From M3007 sp044350425 (lineage in GTDB: Bacteria; Bacteroidota; Bacteroidia; Chitinophagales; Saprospiraceae), in contig JBILHS010000005.1 in the NCBI GenBank assembly GCA_044350425.1, positions 1-64,000 on the forward strand: 64,000 bases of DNA. The letters are read 5' to 3'. The notes under the pieces are model-generated. The model did not search any database, had not been told where the DNA came from, and worked only from the letters and a program-made list of their open reading frames with translations. The translations under genes and the position numbers were made by a program. This document shows, in pieces, positions 6,762 through 15,235 of this stretch (position 1 is the stretch's first letter; each line of letters opens with the position of its first letter).

Positions 6762-8372
6762 ATGGGTTCTGCATTACAATCTTTGGATTATGCCGTTTTT
6801 TTGCTGTATTTCGTCATTGTGTCGGGGTATGGCTATTGGATATACCTTAAAAAGAAATCCGGCGAAAACACAGCAAACGACTTTTTCCTGGCCGAAGGCT
6901 CCCTCACCTGGTGGGCCATTGGTGCATCGCTGATCGCTTCCAACATCAGCGCCGAACAATTTGTCGGCATGAGTGGCTCCGGTTTTGCCATGGGTCTTGC
7001 CATTGCCTCCTACGAATGGATGGCTGCTGCGACACTTTTGGTCGTTGCAGTGTTTTTTATGCCCGGCTACATCAAAAACCGGATTTTCACGATGCCGCAA
7101 TTTCTTGAAAAACGGTACAGCCCTCTGGTAGCGACCATGATGGCCGTATTCTGGTTGCTGGTATATGTATTTGTGAATCTAACCTCTATTCTTTACCTCG
7201 GCGCCATTGCGGTAAGCACCATTTCTGGATTCAGTTTCACCGCCTGCGCGGTGGGTCTGGCCATCTTTGCAATTTTCATCACCCTCGGCGGGATGAAAGT
7301 GATCGCTTACACGGATGTTATTCAGGTAGTCATTCTGGTGTTAGGTGGATTGTTTACCACCTATCTCGCCCTGGATCTGGTGGCACAACAGTTTGGAACA
7401 CAAGGTGCCATGGCTGGCCTTAGTCTGATCAAAGATCAGGCGCCGGATCACTTCCACATGATCTTTAAAGAAGGCGACAAATACTACAAAGACCTGCCGG
7501 GCCTGACTGTTCTGATTGGTGCGATGTGGATCGCCAACCTCAATTACTGGGGTTGTAACCAGTACATCACCCAACGCGCCCTAGGCGCCAAACTCGAAAC
7601 CGCACGCAGTGGTCTGCTTTTTGCAGCCTTTTTGAAATTGCTGATGCCGATCATCGTGGTGCTGCCGGGTATTGCAGCCTATGTATTGCACCAGAAAGGG
7701 ATGTTCCAGCAGGAAATGATGAATGCTGCCGGTGAGGTTAAGCCGGACCGGGCCTATCCGGTGCTGCTCAACTTACTCGGGCCAGGCCTGAAAGGACTTT
7801 CTTTTGCAGCATTGACTGCAGCCATTGTAGCTTCTTTGGCGGGTAAAGCCAACTCCATCGCTACGATCTTCACCCTGGATCTATACAATAAGTACGTAGA
7901 TAAAAATGCAGGTGAAGCAAAACAGGTCAGTGTTGGACGCTGGGTGATTATCGGATCCATGATCATCGCGGTGTTGGTGGCGCCTCAGCTGCAAAAACTG
8001 GAGCAGGGCTTCCAGTTCATTCAGGAGTTTACAGGCCTGATCTCCCCCGGGGTGGTGGCCATCTTCCTGCTGGGCTTTTTCTGGAAACGTGCCACCGCCA
8101 ATGCTGCTTTGGTAGCGGCCCTGATCACCATCCCGCTGGGCATAGCATTCAAAAAATACATGCCGGAAGTGCCTTTCCTGGATCAGATGGGTTATGCTTT
8201 CGCGATCATTGTTGCCTTGATGGTGGCCATCAGTCTGGCGGATCCAAAGAGCAAAAACAATCCGAAGGCCATGGAAGTGGATACTTCTATGTTCAAGACC
8301 TCTCAGGCATTTGCTATTGGCGCACTGTTGGTCCTTGGCGTTCTGGCAGCTTTGTATGTTGTTTTCTGGTAA
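6762..8372 (+). CDS. Sodium/sugar cotransporter, vSGLT-like
   Basis: 536 residues with about 14 hydrophobic helices. It follows the Vibrio galactose transporter vSGLT closely from memory: FFLAEGSLTWWAIGASLIAS, ASNISAEQFVGMSGSGF, LAIASYEWMAAATL, FVNLTSILYLG, WIANLNYWGCNQYITQRAL, FAAFLKLLMP and FQFIQEFTGLISPG. These segments contain the residues known to contact galactose in vSGLT (Gln69, Glu88, Asn142, Asn260, Lys294, Gln428 equivalents). A monosaccharide such as galactose or glucose is therefore the likely substrate, driven by Na+. It appears monocistronic, with a -7 element upstream and a 26-bp hairpin after the stop. No sugar-catabolic genes adjoin it. Confidence 0.93.
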   Translation: MGSALQSLDYAVFLLYFVIVSGYGYWIYLKKKSGENTANDFFLAEGSLTWWAIGASLIASNISAEQFVGMSGSGFAMGLAIASYEWMAAATLLVVAVFFMPGYIKNRIFTMPQFLEKRYSPLVATMMAVFWLLVYVFVNLTSILYLGAIAVSTISGFSFTACAVGLAIFAIFITLGGMKVIAYTDVIQVVILVLGGLFTTYLALDLVAQQFGTQGAMAGLSLIKDQAPDHFHMIFKEGDKYYKDLPGLTVLIGAMWIANLNYWGCNQYITQRALGAKLETARSGLLFAAFLKLLMPIIVVLPGIAAYVLHQKGMFQQEMMNAAGEVKPDRAYPVLLNLLGPGLKGLSFAALTAAIVASLAGKANSIATIFTLDLYNKYVDKNAGEAKQVSVGRWVIIGSMIIAVLVAPQLQKLEQGFQFIQEFTGLISPGVVAIFLLGFFWKRATANAALVAALITIPLGIAFKKYMPEVPFLDQMGYAFAIIVALMVAISLADPKSKNNPKAMEVDTSMFKTSQAFAIGALLVLGVLAALYVVFW

Positions 8373-8385
8373 CAGTATTCTGATT

Positions 8386-8439
8386 ATGGCGTTTATAAGG
8401 TCGGAAGAGTTACAACTCTTCCGACCTTATAAACGTCAT
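8386..8439 (+). repeat. 26-bp hairpin with 2-base loop
   Basis: Arms 8386-8411 and 8414-8439 are complementary at 25 of 26 positions, starting ATGGCGTTTATAAGG. No T-run follows on either side, so it is not a classic intrinsic terminator, though it begins 14 bases after the symporter stop and could stabilise the mRNA end. Confidence 0.8.
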
Positions 8440-8492
8440 GATCCTCCGCCCACGATAGGGCCCTCATATCAGGCAAACCCAAATCGATCTCG

Positions 8493-9074
8493 ATGCAAAA
8501 ACTATTGTTGCTCTTCCTGTCGCTCACCTCATTTACTATGCAGCCTTCAGGAAAGATCTATTTCCGAAACCCTTCCTTCGAAGACGCTCCAGGTACCGGA
8601 AAGTGCCCAAAAGGCTGGTATTCCAGATACCAGGGCAGTACACCGGATATTTTGCCTGGCGCCTGGGAGCTCACGTGCCCGGCTCAGGAAGGAAAAACCT
8701 GCCTGGGTCTGATCGTTCGGGAAGACGGTACACGGGAAGATATCAGTCAGGTGTTGGCTGAGCCGATTAAAGCCGGGCTATGCTACGGATTTACAATTTA
8801 CCTCGCACATACCTCCAAATATGTAGGTTACAACAAACCCGTACGCCTGCGCATCTGGGGCGCTGCCGAAAAAGGCGGCAAAGGCGAACTTTTAGCCAGT
8901 TCTACCCTGATCGACCACTTGGATTGGCGACAGTATAAGTTTGAACTGAGCCCGTCCGCAACTATCACACACTTGATTTTTGAAGCGGATTATGCGCCAG
9001 GGGTCGTTTTTAAATACAAAGGAAACCTCTTGCTGGACAATTGTTCGCCTTTGGAAAAGTGCATACGCGCCTAG
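8493..9074 (+). CDS. Secreted protein with lectin/CBM-like jelly-roll domain
   Basis: 193 residues. An N-terminal hydrophobic signal sequence (MQKLLLLFLSLTSFT) is followed by IYFRNPSFEDAPGTGKCPKG, a motif I associate with the N-terminal beta-sandwich of Saprospiraceae and Cytophaga secreted proteins that resemble carbohydrate-binding modules. Four or five cysteines suggest disulfides in the periplasm or outside the cell. No catalytic or sorting domain follows, so it may be a shortened form of longer modular proteins. The TAG stop at 9072-9074 lies in the first CTAG of repeat module A, so the element itself provides the end of the gene and may have truncated it. Confidence 0.6.
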   Translation: MQKLLLLFLSLTSFTMQPSGKIYFRNPSFEDAPGTGKCPKGWYSRYQGSTPDILPGAWELTCPAQEGKTCLGLIVREDGTREDISQVLAEPIKAGLCYGFTIYLAHTSKYVGYNKPVRLRIWGAAEKGGKGELLASSTLIDHLDWRQYKFELSPSATITHLIFEADYAPGVVFKYKGNLLLDNCSPLEKCIRA

Positions 9075-9233
9075 TGCCGCGCCCGGCCATTAAGGTATGA
9101 ATTGGGGAGGCAAATTTTTTCTTTATCAAGGCGTGAGAAGGGCGCAATGCGGGACATTTTAACCGACGAAGAACGCAGATAAACAGAAAATGTGGCCGTA
9201 AATTCATAGGTCATTCGCCGGATGCGGCACTAG
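9071..9233 (+). repeat. Module A, MITE-like repeat (copy 1)
   Basis: 163 bp bounded by CTAG at both ends. The first 112 bases differ at only about three positions from the copy at 60181. The right inverted end has diverged (GCCGGATGCGGCACTAG) but is still recognisable. Inside, an identical stretch contains GGCGTGAGAAGGGCGCAATG. There is no transposase, so it is a non-autonomous element. Confidence 0.8.
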
Positions 9234-9239
9234 TTGTAT

Positions 9240-9270
9240 AGCCACGGAGTGGCTTAACGTTGGTAGAAAT
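9240..9270 (+). repeat. Half copy of the nested-palindrome family
   Basis: A mini-hairpin AGCCACGGAGTGGCT followed by TAACGTTGGTAGAAAT matches the left arm of the element at 43071. The rest of the element is absent. Confidence 0.55.
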
Positions 9271-9288
9271 TTTTGAACAAAAAACACG

Positions 9289-10728
9289 ATGTTATTGCGC
9301 CATGCCTTTTCTTTTTGCTCAATTTTCAAGATAATCATCCTGTTTTTCTTGTCCCCGGTGGTGCTTGCTGCGCAGACAGATTCGCTTCCCAGCACCTTGG
9401 TTTACATTGAAAAAATTCTGCTGGAAGGAAATAAGAAGACAAAGGACGGCACCATATTAAGGGAGCTGGAAATTAAAAAAGGGGACTCTCTGCCTGCCGG
9501 CAATCTGTCTGCCGCCCTGGAACGAAGCCGTCTGCTGCTTTTGAATCTGGGTGTATTCACAGAAGTCAAGATCCAGGCGGCCGAAGGCGGCGAAGGTAGT
9601 CGCTTAACAATACTGGTCCACGTTACAGAAGGCTGGTATGTCTATCCTGTCCCGATACTCTCACTTTCAGACCGGAATTTTAATGTCTGGTGGAATGAAT
9701 TCGATCACTCCTTCAAACGGGTGAATTATGGCCTGGACTGGAGTCAGCTCAATCTAACGGGCCGCGCCGATGTACTGAAAGCCAAAGCCCAATTCGGCTT
9801 CACCAACAGTTACGAACTTTATTACCGCAGCCTTGGCCTCAATCACCGCCGCACCCTGGGCCTGGAATCCGGAATTGCATACAGCAGGGCGCATGAACTC
9901 TCCTATAAAACCACGGCCAACAAACTTGAATTTTTGAGGGTGCGGGAGTCCTGGCAAATTGAGCAGTTACGCGCTTTTATTACCCTCATTTCGCGTCCAA
10001 AACTTTTCAAAAGCCAGTCCTTCACACTTGAATACCGCAACAATCAGGTGGCGGATACCATCGCCACAGTCTTGAACCCTGATTATTATTTGGACGGAAA
10101 TACCCGACAACAGCATTTCAGTGCGGTGTACAACCTTTCGTTGGACTACCGTGATTTTCGCCCTTATCCGCTGAAAGGCTGGCGGGCCTATGTGGAGCTG
10201 AGAAAAAACGGCCTGCTGCCTTCGGACGATCTGCAAATTTTCAGGGCCTTTTTGGGCTGGGATCAGTATTTTTCCTTCAATAAATGGCTGAGCCTTGAAT
10301 TGATGGGGAAGGTCCGGACCAGCCTGCCGAGGCGCAAACCACCCCAAAGCAACAATCAGGCTTTGGGATACGGGGGAAATCTGGTGCGTGGCTATGATTA
10401 TTATGTGATTGACGGGCTGGATTTTGGCGTCTTACGCACGTCCTGGCACTTGCGCATTCTGGACCGACAGTTTAATCTGGGCAAGATCATGCCGGCAAAA
10501 GCCTACCGTAAATTACCCATAAAAATATATCTGGCCTTCAACAATGACCTGGGCTATGCCAATGATCCGCATTATGCCGCCACCAACCCGCTCTCCAACC
10601 GCTTGCTTTATGGTTACGGGCCGGGCTTGGATCTGGTGCTTTATTATGATAAATCTATTCGTTTCGAGTGGACCTGGAATGACCTGGGGGAGGGCGGATT
10701 TTTTTTACGGGTAAACACCGGACTCTAA
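9289..10728 (+). CDS. Omp85/BamA-related outer membrane protein with one POTRA domain
   Basis: 479 residues. A signal peptide (to about residue 27, ending VLAAQTD) is followed by one POTRA-like domain at about 32-110 (ILLEGNKKTKDGTILRELEI, then LLNLGVFTEVKI). After that come long stretches of alternating residues typical of a transmembrane barrel, ending in an aromatic-poor strand FFLRVNTGL. BamA itself has five POTRAs and is about 800 residues, so this is a smaller relative, as in TamA/FhaC or patatin-linked barrels. It would insert or translocate proteins or lipids at the outer membrane; the substrate is unknown. The methyltransferase gene starts at the very next base after the stop codon. 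Confidence 0.75.
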   Translation: MLLRHAFSFCSIFKIIILFFLSPVVLAAQTDSLPSTLVYIEKILLEGNKKTKDGTILRELEIKKGDSLPAGNLSAALERSRLLLLNLGVFTEVKIQAAEGGEGSRLTILVHVTEGWYVYPVPILSLSDRNFNVWWNEFDHSFKRVNYGLDWSQLNLTGRADVLKAKAQFGFTNSYELYYRSLGLNHRRTLGLESGIAYSRAHELSYKTTANKLEFLRVRESWQIEQLRAFITLISRPKLFKSQSFTLEYRNNQVADTIATVLNPDYYLDGNTRQQHFSAVYNLSLDYRDFRPYPLKGWRAYVELRKNGLLPSDDLQIFRAFLGWDQYFSFNKWLSLELMGKVRTSLPRRKPPQSNNQALGYGGNLVRGYDYYVIDGLDFGVLRTSWHLRILDRQFNLGKIMPAKAYRKLPIKIYLAFNNDLGYANDPHYAATNPLSNRLLYGYGPGLDLVLYYDKSIRFEWTWNDLGEGGFFLRVNTGL

Positions 10729-11424
10729 ATGATGCGTACATTATACCGATACTTCTGGCTGCCTTTTTACCGACTATGGGCATTGCAACACATCAAGCAT
10801 ACCCATCAATATAAGTTTGCCGGCCTGCAACTCCAGGTGCCGGCCGGTGTATTCCATCCCGGCGTCTTTTTTAGCACCCCAATTTTTATATCCTTTTTGA
10901 AATCGGTTGATTTTCAAGGCAAAACAGTCCTGGATATTGGAACCGGGACAGGAATCCTGGTACTTTTTGCCGCCCAAAATGGGGGTATTGCCACCGCGAT
11001 CGACATCCATCCGCTGGCGGTGGAAACGGCACGAAACAATGCAAAAGCCAATGGCTTGCAGCTGGCGGTGTTAGAAAGTGATCTATTCGACCGCCTTGCG
11101 CCACAGTCTTTTGATTTTATCCTCATCAATCCACCCTATTACCCCCGATCTCCGCATAACTTCGCCGAACACGCTTTCTTTGCAGGAGAAAATCTGGAGT
11201 ATTTTGAAAAATTATTTGCCCAATTGCCTGATTATTTGGTCTCCAAAGCTGCTCCGGAGGCTGAAAACCAGCAATCAACTGATATCTGGCTGATCCTTTC
11301 TGAAGATTGCCATTTTTTCGAAATACAGGAAATAGCCGCCAGAAATGGTTTTTACCTCTACAAGATTTTCGAAAAGAAGCACTGGGGAGAGCGTTTTTTT
11401 GTTGCTCAGGCTGACCTGGTTTGA
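10729..11424 (+). CDS. SAM-dependent methyltransferase, PrmC/TrmN6-like
   Basis: 231 residues. The class I methyltransferase core is plain: motif I VLDIGTGTGILVLFAAQ at about residue 66, an acidic loop ending strand beta-2 (TAIDIHPLAVETARNNA), and motif IV NPPYYP at about 138, characteristic of enzymes that methylate amide or ring nitrogens of protein, RNA or DNA. This could be a glutamine or tRNA/rRNA adenine methyltransferase; the N-terminal 60 residues do not settle it. The gene begins directly after the stop of the barrel protein (TAAATG) and is followed after 4 bases by the FemAB-like gene, so the three form one operon. Confidence 0.78.
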   Translation: MMRTLYRYFWLPFYRLWALQHIKHTHQYKFAGLQLQVPAGVFHPGVFFSTPIFISFLKSVDFQGKTVLDIGTGTGILVLFAAQNGGIATAIDIHPLAVETARNNAKANGLQLAVLESDLFDRLAPQSFDFILINPPYYPRSPHNFAEHAFFAGENLEYFEKLFAQLPDYLVSKAAPEAENQQSTDIWLILSEDCHFFEIQEIAARNGFYLYKIFEKKHWGERFFVAQADLV

Positions 11425-11428
11425 AATT

Positions 11429-12379
11429 ATGATGTACACGCCACGACAAGAAGCATACCGATCCTTTGCCGATCAGGCACCCGACCTGCCGCTGTTCATG
11501 CAGCCCTGGTATCTGGATGTGGTGTGTGAAGGTGGCACTTGGGACGTGGTTTTGGTGGAAAAAGGCGGACGCACGGTAGCTGCTTTCCCTTATTTTTTGA
11601 AACAGAAGCTGGGTTGGAAATATGTGACCATGCCCCGGCTCTGCAAACAAATGGGCCCTTATCTACTACCAGAATACCGCAGCCTGAAATGGGAAATGCG
11701 CCTGTATGAAGATCTGATTGCGCAGCTTCCGGCAGGTCTGGCGGCCTTTGAACAGAATTTCAATTATTCCGTCACCAACTGGCTGCCTTTTTATTGGAAG
11801 GGTTTCAAACAGACCACCTTGTACTCCTATATGCTTTCGCTCCTCGATACGGAGGAGCTCATTTTTAAGCATATAGAAAAGAATTATCGCCAAAAAATCC
11901 GCGCAGCAGAAGCCCGACTGCGCGTGCAACACGATCTGCCGCTGACCGAACTACAGCGTCTGATCAGCACCAGTTTTGAAAGGCAAGGCCTGGAACCACC
12001 CATTGCCTTTGCTTTTTTACAAAACCTGCACATAGCGCTTTCAGCACATCACTGCTGCAAATTATTTTTTGCCAGCGACCCCGACAACAGGCAGGTCCAT
12101 TCTGCTGCCATGCTGGTATGGGACCAGCATGCTGCCTATTACCTTTTGAGTGGCGATGATCCTGGTTTAAGGGCTTCCGGAGCTGCTGTTTTGCTCAAAT
12201 GGGCCGCCATCCGCTACGCTAAAAATGTAGTGGGCGTCCCGATCTTCGATTTCGAAGGCAGCATGATACGTGGGGTAGAGCAGGGCCGGCGTGATTTTGG
12301 CGCACAACAACGGCCCTATTTTCGGGTACGACACGAATGGTCGGTCTTATGGAAATGGGGTAAGTTTTGGAGGCAATGA
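11429..12379 (+). CDS. FemAB/GNAT-fold acyltransferase-like protein
   Basis: 316 residues from the first of two adjacent ATGs (MMYTPRQEAYRSF). The N-terminal half has FMQPWYLDVVCEGGTWDVVL, and the C-terminal half has YYLLSGDD and FDFEGSMIRGVEQGRRDFGA. This layout is that of the FemAB-like/BioF2-like GNAT group in Bacteroidota, where the GSMIPGVE-like segment is near the substrate site. Members transfer aminoacyl or acyl groups in peptidoglycan or polysaccharide synthesis; the actual substrate here is unknown. A longer frame starts at 11345 inside the methyltransferase but is not convincing. It is the last gene of the operon and converges with 12392-13261. Confidence 0.72.
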   Translation: MMYTPRQEAYRSFADQAPDLPLFMQPWYLDVVCEGGTWDVVLVEKGGRTVAAFPYFLKQKLGWKYVTMPRLCKQMGPYLLPEYRSLKWEMRLYEDLIAQLPAGLAAFEQNFNYSVTNWLPFYWKGFKQTTLYSYMLSLLDTEELIFKHIEKNYRQKIRAAEARLRVQHDLPLTELQRLISTSFERQGLEPPIAFAFLQNLHIALSAHHCCKLFFASDPDNRQVHSAAMLVWDQHAAYYLLSGDDPGLRASGAAVLLKWAAIRYAKNVVGVPIFDFEGSMIRGVEQGRRDFGAQQRPYFRVRHEWSVLWKWGKFWRQ

Positions 12380-12391
12380 GCCGCACCCCGG

Positions 12392-13261
12392 TTATCTACG
12401 TTCACCAGCCAGTCGTTGGGCTTGTCCCACCCAGTCGTCCCGATAGATCTTTCCTGGGCTGAGGTCGAGTGATTTGGCTACAGCGATCACCGTATCATCG
12501 TCCCACCGACTAATCTGGGAGAAACTTAAGATCCCCATCGTAGCCAGGCGCTCCACAAAGGGAGCCATACCCCGAATACTTTTCAGATCATCCATTTGCG
12601 GGGCGGCAACACTGCCTTTTCTGGAGGCTTTTTGTTTTTGCGGCTGTATTTCAGCCTTTTGCAGGAGCTCAAGCTGAAGTATTTCCATCTCCACACGGGC
12701 CTGAGCAAGCTGCTGACGCAATCCATCCCGCTCTGCTTCCAGCGCCATGGATTGTTGCTCAAAAGCCGCCAGTCGCTCCTGCGTAGATTTGAATCCCCGA
12801 TAGAGTATATCCCAGTCCCCCATTTCTTTTTGGGTGCTGGAAAGTTGTGCAGTAAGGTCGTCATTTCGGGTGCGGAGACTGTTTGCAAGCACCTCCAAAG
12901 CCGCTACTTTTTGAGCGTATTGAGCGGCGGTGGCTTCTGCCTGGGCGATTCTGGTAGCATTTTGTGGCGCATCCGGAAGTAGCGTAGCACGTTCATTTTC
13001 AAGCATTTGAACGATCAAACGAAGTTTTTCAACCTCGAGAGATGCCCTCCGAAAATCAGCCTCCCGCAAATCATGCTGGTGTTTGATCTGCGTGTAAAGT
13101 CTTGCCAGGGTATTCTTTTCCTGCTCGATCCGACCCAATGCTCCGCGCACTTCTTTTTCGGACGTATTGGCACGCAGAGACCATCCGATGATGGTGCCTG
13201 CCAGTGTGAAGATACCCCACACGAGCCAAAAAAGTACCGGGTCTTCCAGAAAAAAATTCAT
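12392..13261 (-). CDS. Membrane-anchored coiled-coil protein with C-terminal helix-hairpin-helix-like domain
   Basis: 289 residues. One N-terminal membrane helix (VLFWLVWGIFTLAGTIIGWS) is followed by about 180 residues of heptad-rich charged coiled coil (residues 35-215). A compact C-terminal domain of about 60 residues begins DDLKSIRGMAPFVERLATMG and contains FSQISRWDDD and GKIYRDDWVGQA. That domain resembles the helix-hairpin-helix module seen in many bacterial coiled-coil membrane proteins (annotated as flap-endonuclease-like 5' nuclease or H2TH-type). No nuclease residues are evident. A role in envelope or nucleoid anchoring is only a guess. Confidence 0.65.
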   Translation of the reverse strand: MNFFLEDPVLFWLVWGIFTLAGTIIGWSLRANTSEKEVRGALGRIEQEKNTLARLYTQIKHQHDLREADFRRASLEVEKLRLIVQMLENERATLLPDAPQNATRIAQAEATAAQYAQKVAALEVLANSLRTRNDDLTAQLSSTQKEMGDWDILYRGFKSTQERLAAFEQQSMALEAERDGLRQQLAQARVEMEILQLELLQKAEIQPQKQKASRKGSVAAPQMDDLKSIRGMAPFVERLATMGILSFSQISRWDDDTVIAVAKSLDLSPGKIYRDDWVGQAQRLAGERR

Positions 13262-13472
13262 GTTACTAAGCCTGCATATTCGTCACATTAGCATAAAATA
13301 TGCCCTATTTTTCCTGACAAATTTCTAAACTTTTTGGAAATCAAGCAATTAGAGTTTCAAAAAAATCAATTTTTGGCGAAAAAACTTTTTGAACAGCCGG
13401 ACTCCTTTTTTATATCTGTTCTGAAAATGCGAAAAAAATCGCAGTTGTATCAGATTCTGAATGGGGCTTTCC

Positions 13473-13480
13473 TACTTTTG
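13473..13480 (+). promoter_or_regulatory. -7 element (TACTTTTG) before the 42-residue peptide
   Basis: Exact TAnnTTTG match about 39 bases before the ATG at 13519. The nearest TTG at 13445 is 25 bases away, longer than consensus spacing. Confidence 0.4.
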
Positions 13481-13518
13481 CGCGACATTTTTCGCACAAC
13501 AAAATTTTGTAGGACAAT

Positions 13519-13647
13519 ATGGACGATATCAAAAACTCGCGTGGCAAAGGATACTGCATGCTTTACATCTTCATGGGCTTGTTTTTCCTCCTGGCAGTAC
13601 TGCTTATGCTCTACAACCGTAGTAGCGTGGTAGATTTCGGGCGCTAA
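13519..13647 (+). CDS. 42-residue single-pass membrane peptide
   Basis: Starts MDDIKNSRGKGYCMLYI. One strongly hydrophobic segment at about residues 14-31 (LYIFMGLFFLLAVLLMLY) is followed by a short polar tail ending VVDFGR. A -7 element precedes it at a good distance and no longer gene occupies this 600-base stretch. I do not recognise a family. The composition and promoter make a real gene more likely than chance, but conservation would have to decide. Confidence 0.5.
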   Translation: MDDIKNSRGKGYCMLYIFMGLFFLLAVLLMLYNRSSVVDFGR

Positions 13648-13680
13648 TTTTCTGCCAGCTATACCAATTTAATAACAAGA

Positions 13681-13877
13681 GTCATCCTGAATTTTTGGGC
13701 TAGCCCCAGAGGGGCTAAATCTTGGTAGAAAATGAATAAAAATGTGGGTTGGCATGCCGTAGGTACCCTATCTGCAAACGTTAGATCGCGTACCTACGGC
13801 ACGCTTTAGCATCGAAACGTTCATTCTACAAAGATTCCGTCCCTCCGGGACGAAGGAAATCCAAAATTCGGGATGAC
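13681..13877. repeat. Nested-palindrome element (copy near the HAD gene)
   Basis: The outer ends GTCATCCTGAATTTT and its near-complement AAAATTCGGGATGAC bracket 197 bp. Inside the left arm is the mini-hairpin AGCCCCAGAGGGGCT followed by AAATCTTGGTAGAAA, as in the copies at 43071 and 9240. The centre has a locus-specific pair TGCCGTAGGTAC (13755) and GTACCTACGGCA (13790). It ends 20 bases before the next gene start. Confidence 0.7.
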
Positions 13878-13897
13878 TTTTGTTTTATAGTCTACCC

Positions 13898-14566
13898 ATG
13901 TCCATCAAACACGTACTCTTTGACAACGACGGCACCATTGTCGATTCAGAGATCATTGCCTCCCGCATTATGCTTAAACTCCTGGCCGCCCACGGGCTAC
14001 ATCTGGAGGAGAGTGCCTACAACATGCGGTTTCCGGGGCTCCGGACCCGCGACATTATGGTGGCTTTGCAACACGAGGAGGGCTTTAAGGCACCGCCTGA
14101 TTTTCTCAGACAGGTTCACGATGAAGAAAATACAGGTTTTTTTCGCGCGCTCCGTGCGATCCGGGGTATGCCCACTTTATTCCGAAATTTAACGGTACCC
14201 AAGAGCATGGTCTCTAACGGCAGTATTCAACACGTGGAAAGATGCCTGCGAAAGGTGCGTTTAAGGAGCGCACTGGACGGATATATCTTTTCGGCCGAAC
14301 AAGTAGGCATGGCCAAGCCCTCCCCCGATGTCTACCTTTTTGCCCTGGAAAAACTGGGCCTTTTGCCCCATGAAACCCTCGTTGTTGAAGATAGCGTGAC
14401 CGGGGTTTTAGCCGCAAAAAGTGCTGGAATTCAAACAGTTGGATTCTTAGGTGCAACCCATATTCATGATGGGCACGGACAAAAATTATGGGAGGCTGGT
14501 GCCGACTTTGTAGTGCCTGATGCTCTGGGTCTTGCAGCGGTGTTGAAAAAAAAAGGTGCTTTTTGA
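13898..14566 (+). CDS. HAD-superfamily hydrolase, beta-phosphoglucomutase-like phosphatase
   Basis: 222 residues from the ATG at 13898 (MSIKHVLFDNDGTIVDSE). Motif I DNDGTIVDSE is intact with both aspartates, motif II is SMVSNGS at about residue 106, the motif III lysine is in GMAKPSPDVYLFA and motif IV is VVEDSVTGVLAAKSAG. The alpha-helical cap inserted after motif I (residues 17-85) is the C1 type of beta-PGM and phosphoglycolate-type enzymes. It dephosphorylates a small phosphometabolite; the substrate cannot be told. A good terminator follows. Confidence 0.87.
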   Translation: MSIKHVLFDNDGTIVDSEIIASRIMLKLLAAHGLHLEESAYNMRFPGLRTRDIMVALQHEEGFKAPPDFLRQVHDEENTGFFRALRAIRGMPTLFRNLTVPKSMVSNGSIQHVERCLRKVRLRSALDGYIFSAEQVGMAKPSPDVYLFALEKLGLLPHETLVVEDSVTGVLAAKSAGIQTVGFLGATHIHDGHGQKLWEAGADFVVPDALGLAAVLKKKGAF

Positions 14567-14650
14567 AAAAAAAAATTGCAAAACACTTGACAGTCTCAAA
14601 AAAAATTCCGGCCTTTGTAAAAGTTTTCATTTGGTTTTTTGGGGTTTATT

Positions 14651-14689
14651 AGTCGTCAGGCGCGCAAGTGTTCTGGCGACTTTTTTTTT
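14651..14689 (+). terminator. Rho-independent terminator
   Basis: AGTCGTCAG pairs with CTGGCGACT (nine pairs, one G-U), with a 13-base loop followed by nine T. It is placed to end the HAD-hydrolase transcript. Confidence 0.85.
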
Positions 14690-14803
14690 GTGCAGGTTAG
14701 TAGATGTAGTACAAGGGGGTTTCTGAAATAATTCCATCCTTTGCTCACCTAAAAAAGCGAACCTTTTTCAACGCGACACGTTCCAGTCTAAAATATTTCC
14801 ATC

Positions 14804-15235
14804 GTGCAATCGAACGAACAAGTGGATGTGATCATTTACAGGGTGCGCGAAAGCGGCCTTGAAGTATTCTTGGTAAATCAGGACAACGATGGTTCACTGT
14901 CGGCGCCTTTTGCTGATGACGCTGCTCCCGAACAATTTTCAGCGAACTATATTGAGTTAGATCCTGTGGCCGATGCCAATGGAGACACCCGCAAAGCCAT
15001 CGCCATTGAAGCCGACTGGCATGAGATTCCTTCTTTGCGCGCCTTGGTGTATGAGGATTTCCGCGTGGCAAAAGAAAAGGCCCGGCTTCATATGAAGCAT
15101 TTGGCGGTTGATTTTGAAAAGGGAACCTATGTGGCCGTAAAAGAGGCTTTCAAACGGGTACTCCCGCAGCAGTATGCCTTCTTAAAGGAACTCAAAGAAA
15201 TCATCGCAGATAAGAATCAGGCGAAATCTATTTGA
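14804..15235 (+). CDS. Nudix-like protein lacking the Nudix box, unknown function
   Basis: 143 residues with a GTG start. The N-terminal strands VDVIIYRVRESGLEVFLVNQ look like the opening strands of Nudix hydrolases that act on diadenosine polyphosphates. The diagnostic GX5EX7REUXEEXGU box is absent: the corresponding region reads DDAAPEQFSANYIELD. The C-terminal half is helical and charged (YVAVKEAFKRVLPQQYAFLK). It may be a non-catalytic Nudix fold or simply unrelated. Its 3' end overlaps the convergent lipoprotein gene by 8 bases. Confidence 0.55.
   Translation: MQSNEQVDVIIYRVRESGLEVFLVNQDNDGSLSAPFADDAAPEQFSANYIELDPVADANGDTRKAIAIEADWHEIPSLRALVYEDFRVAKEKARLHMKHLAVDFEKGTYVAVKEAFKRVLPQQYAFLKELKEIIADKNQAKSI

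Noticed and set aside
9095..9160. 21-codon frame conserved in both copies of repeat module A
   Set aside because: The copies are almost identical in DNA, so protein-level selection cannot be shown; no start context.
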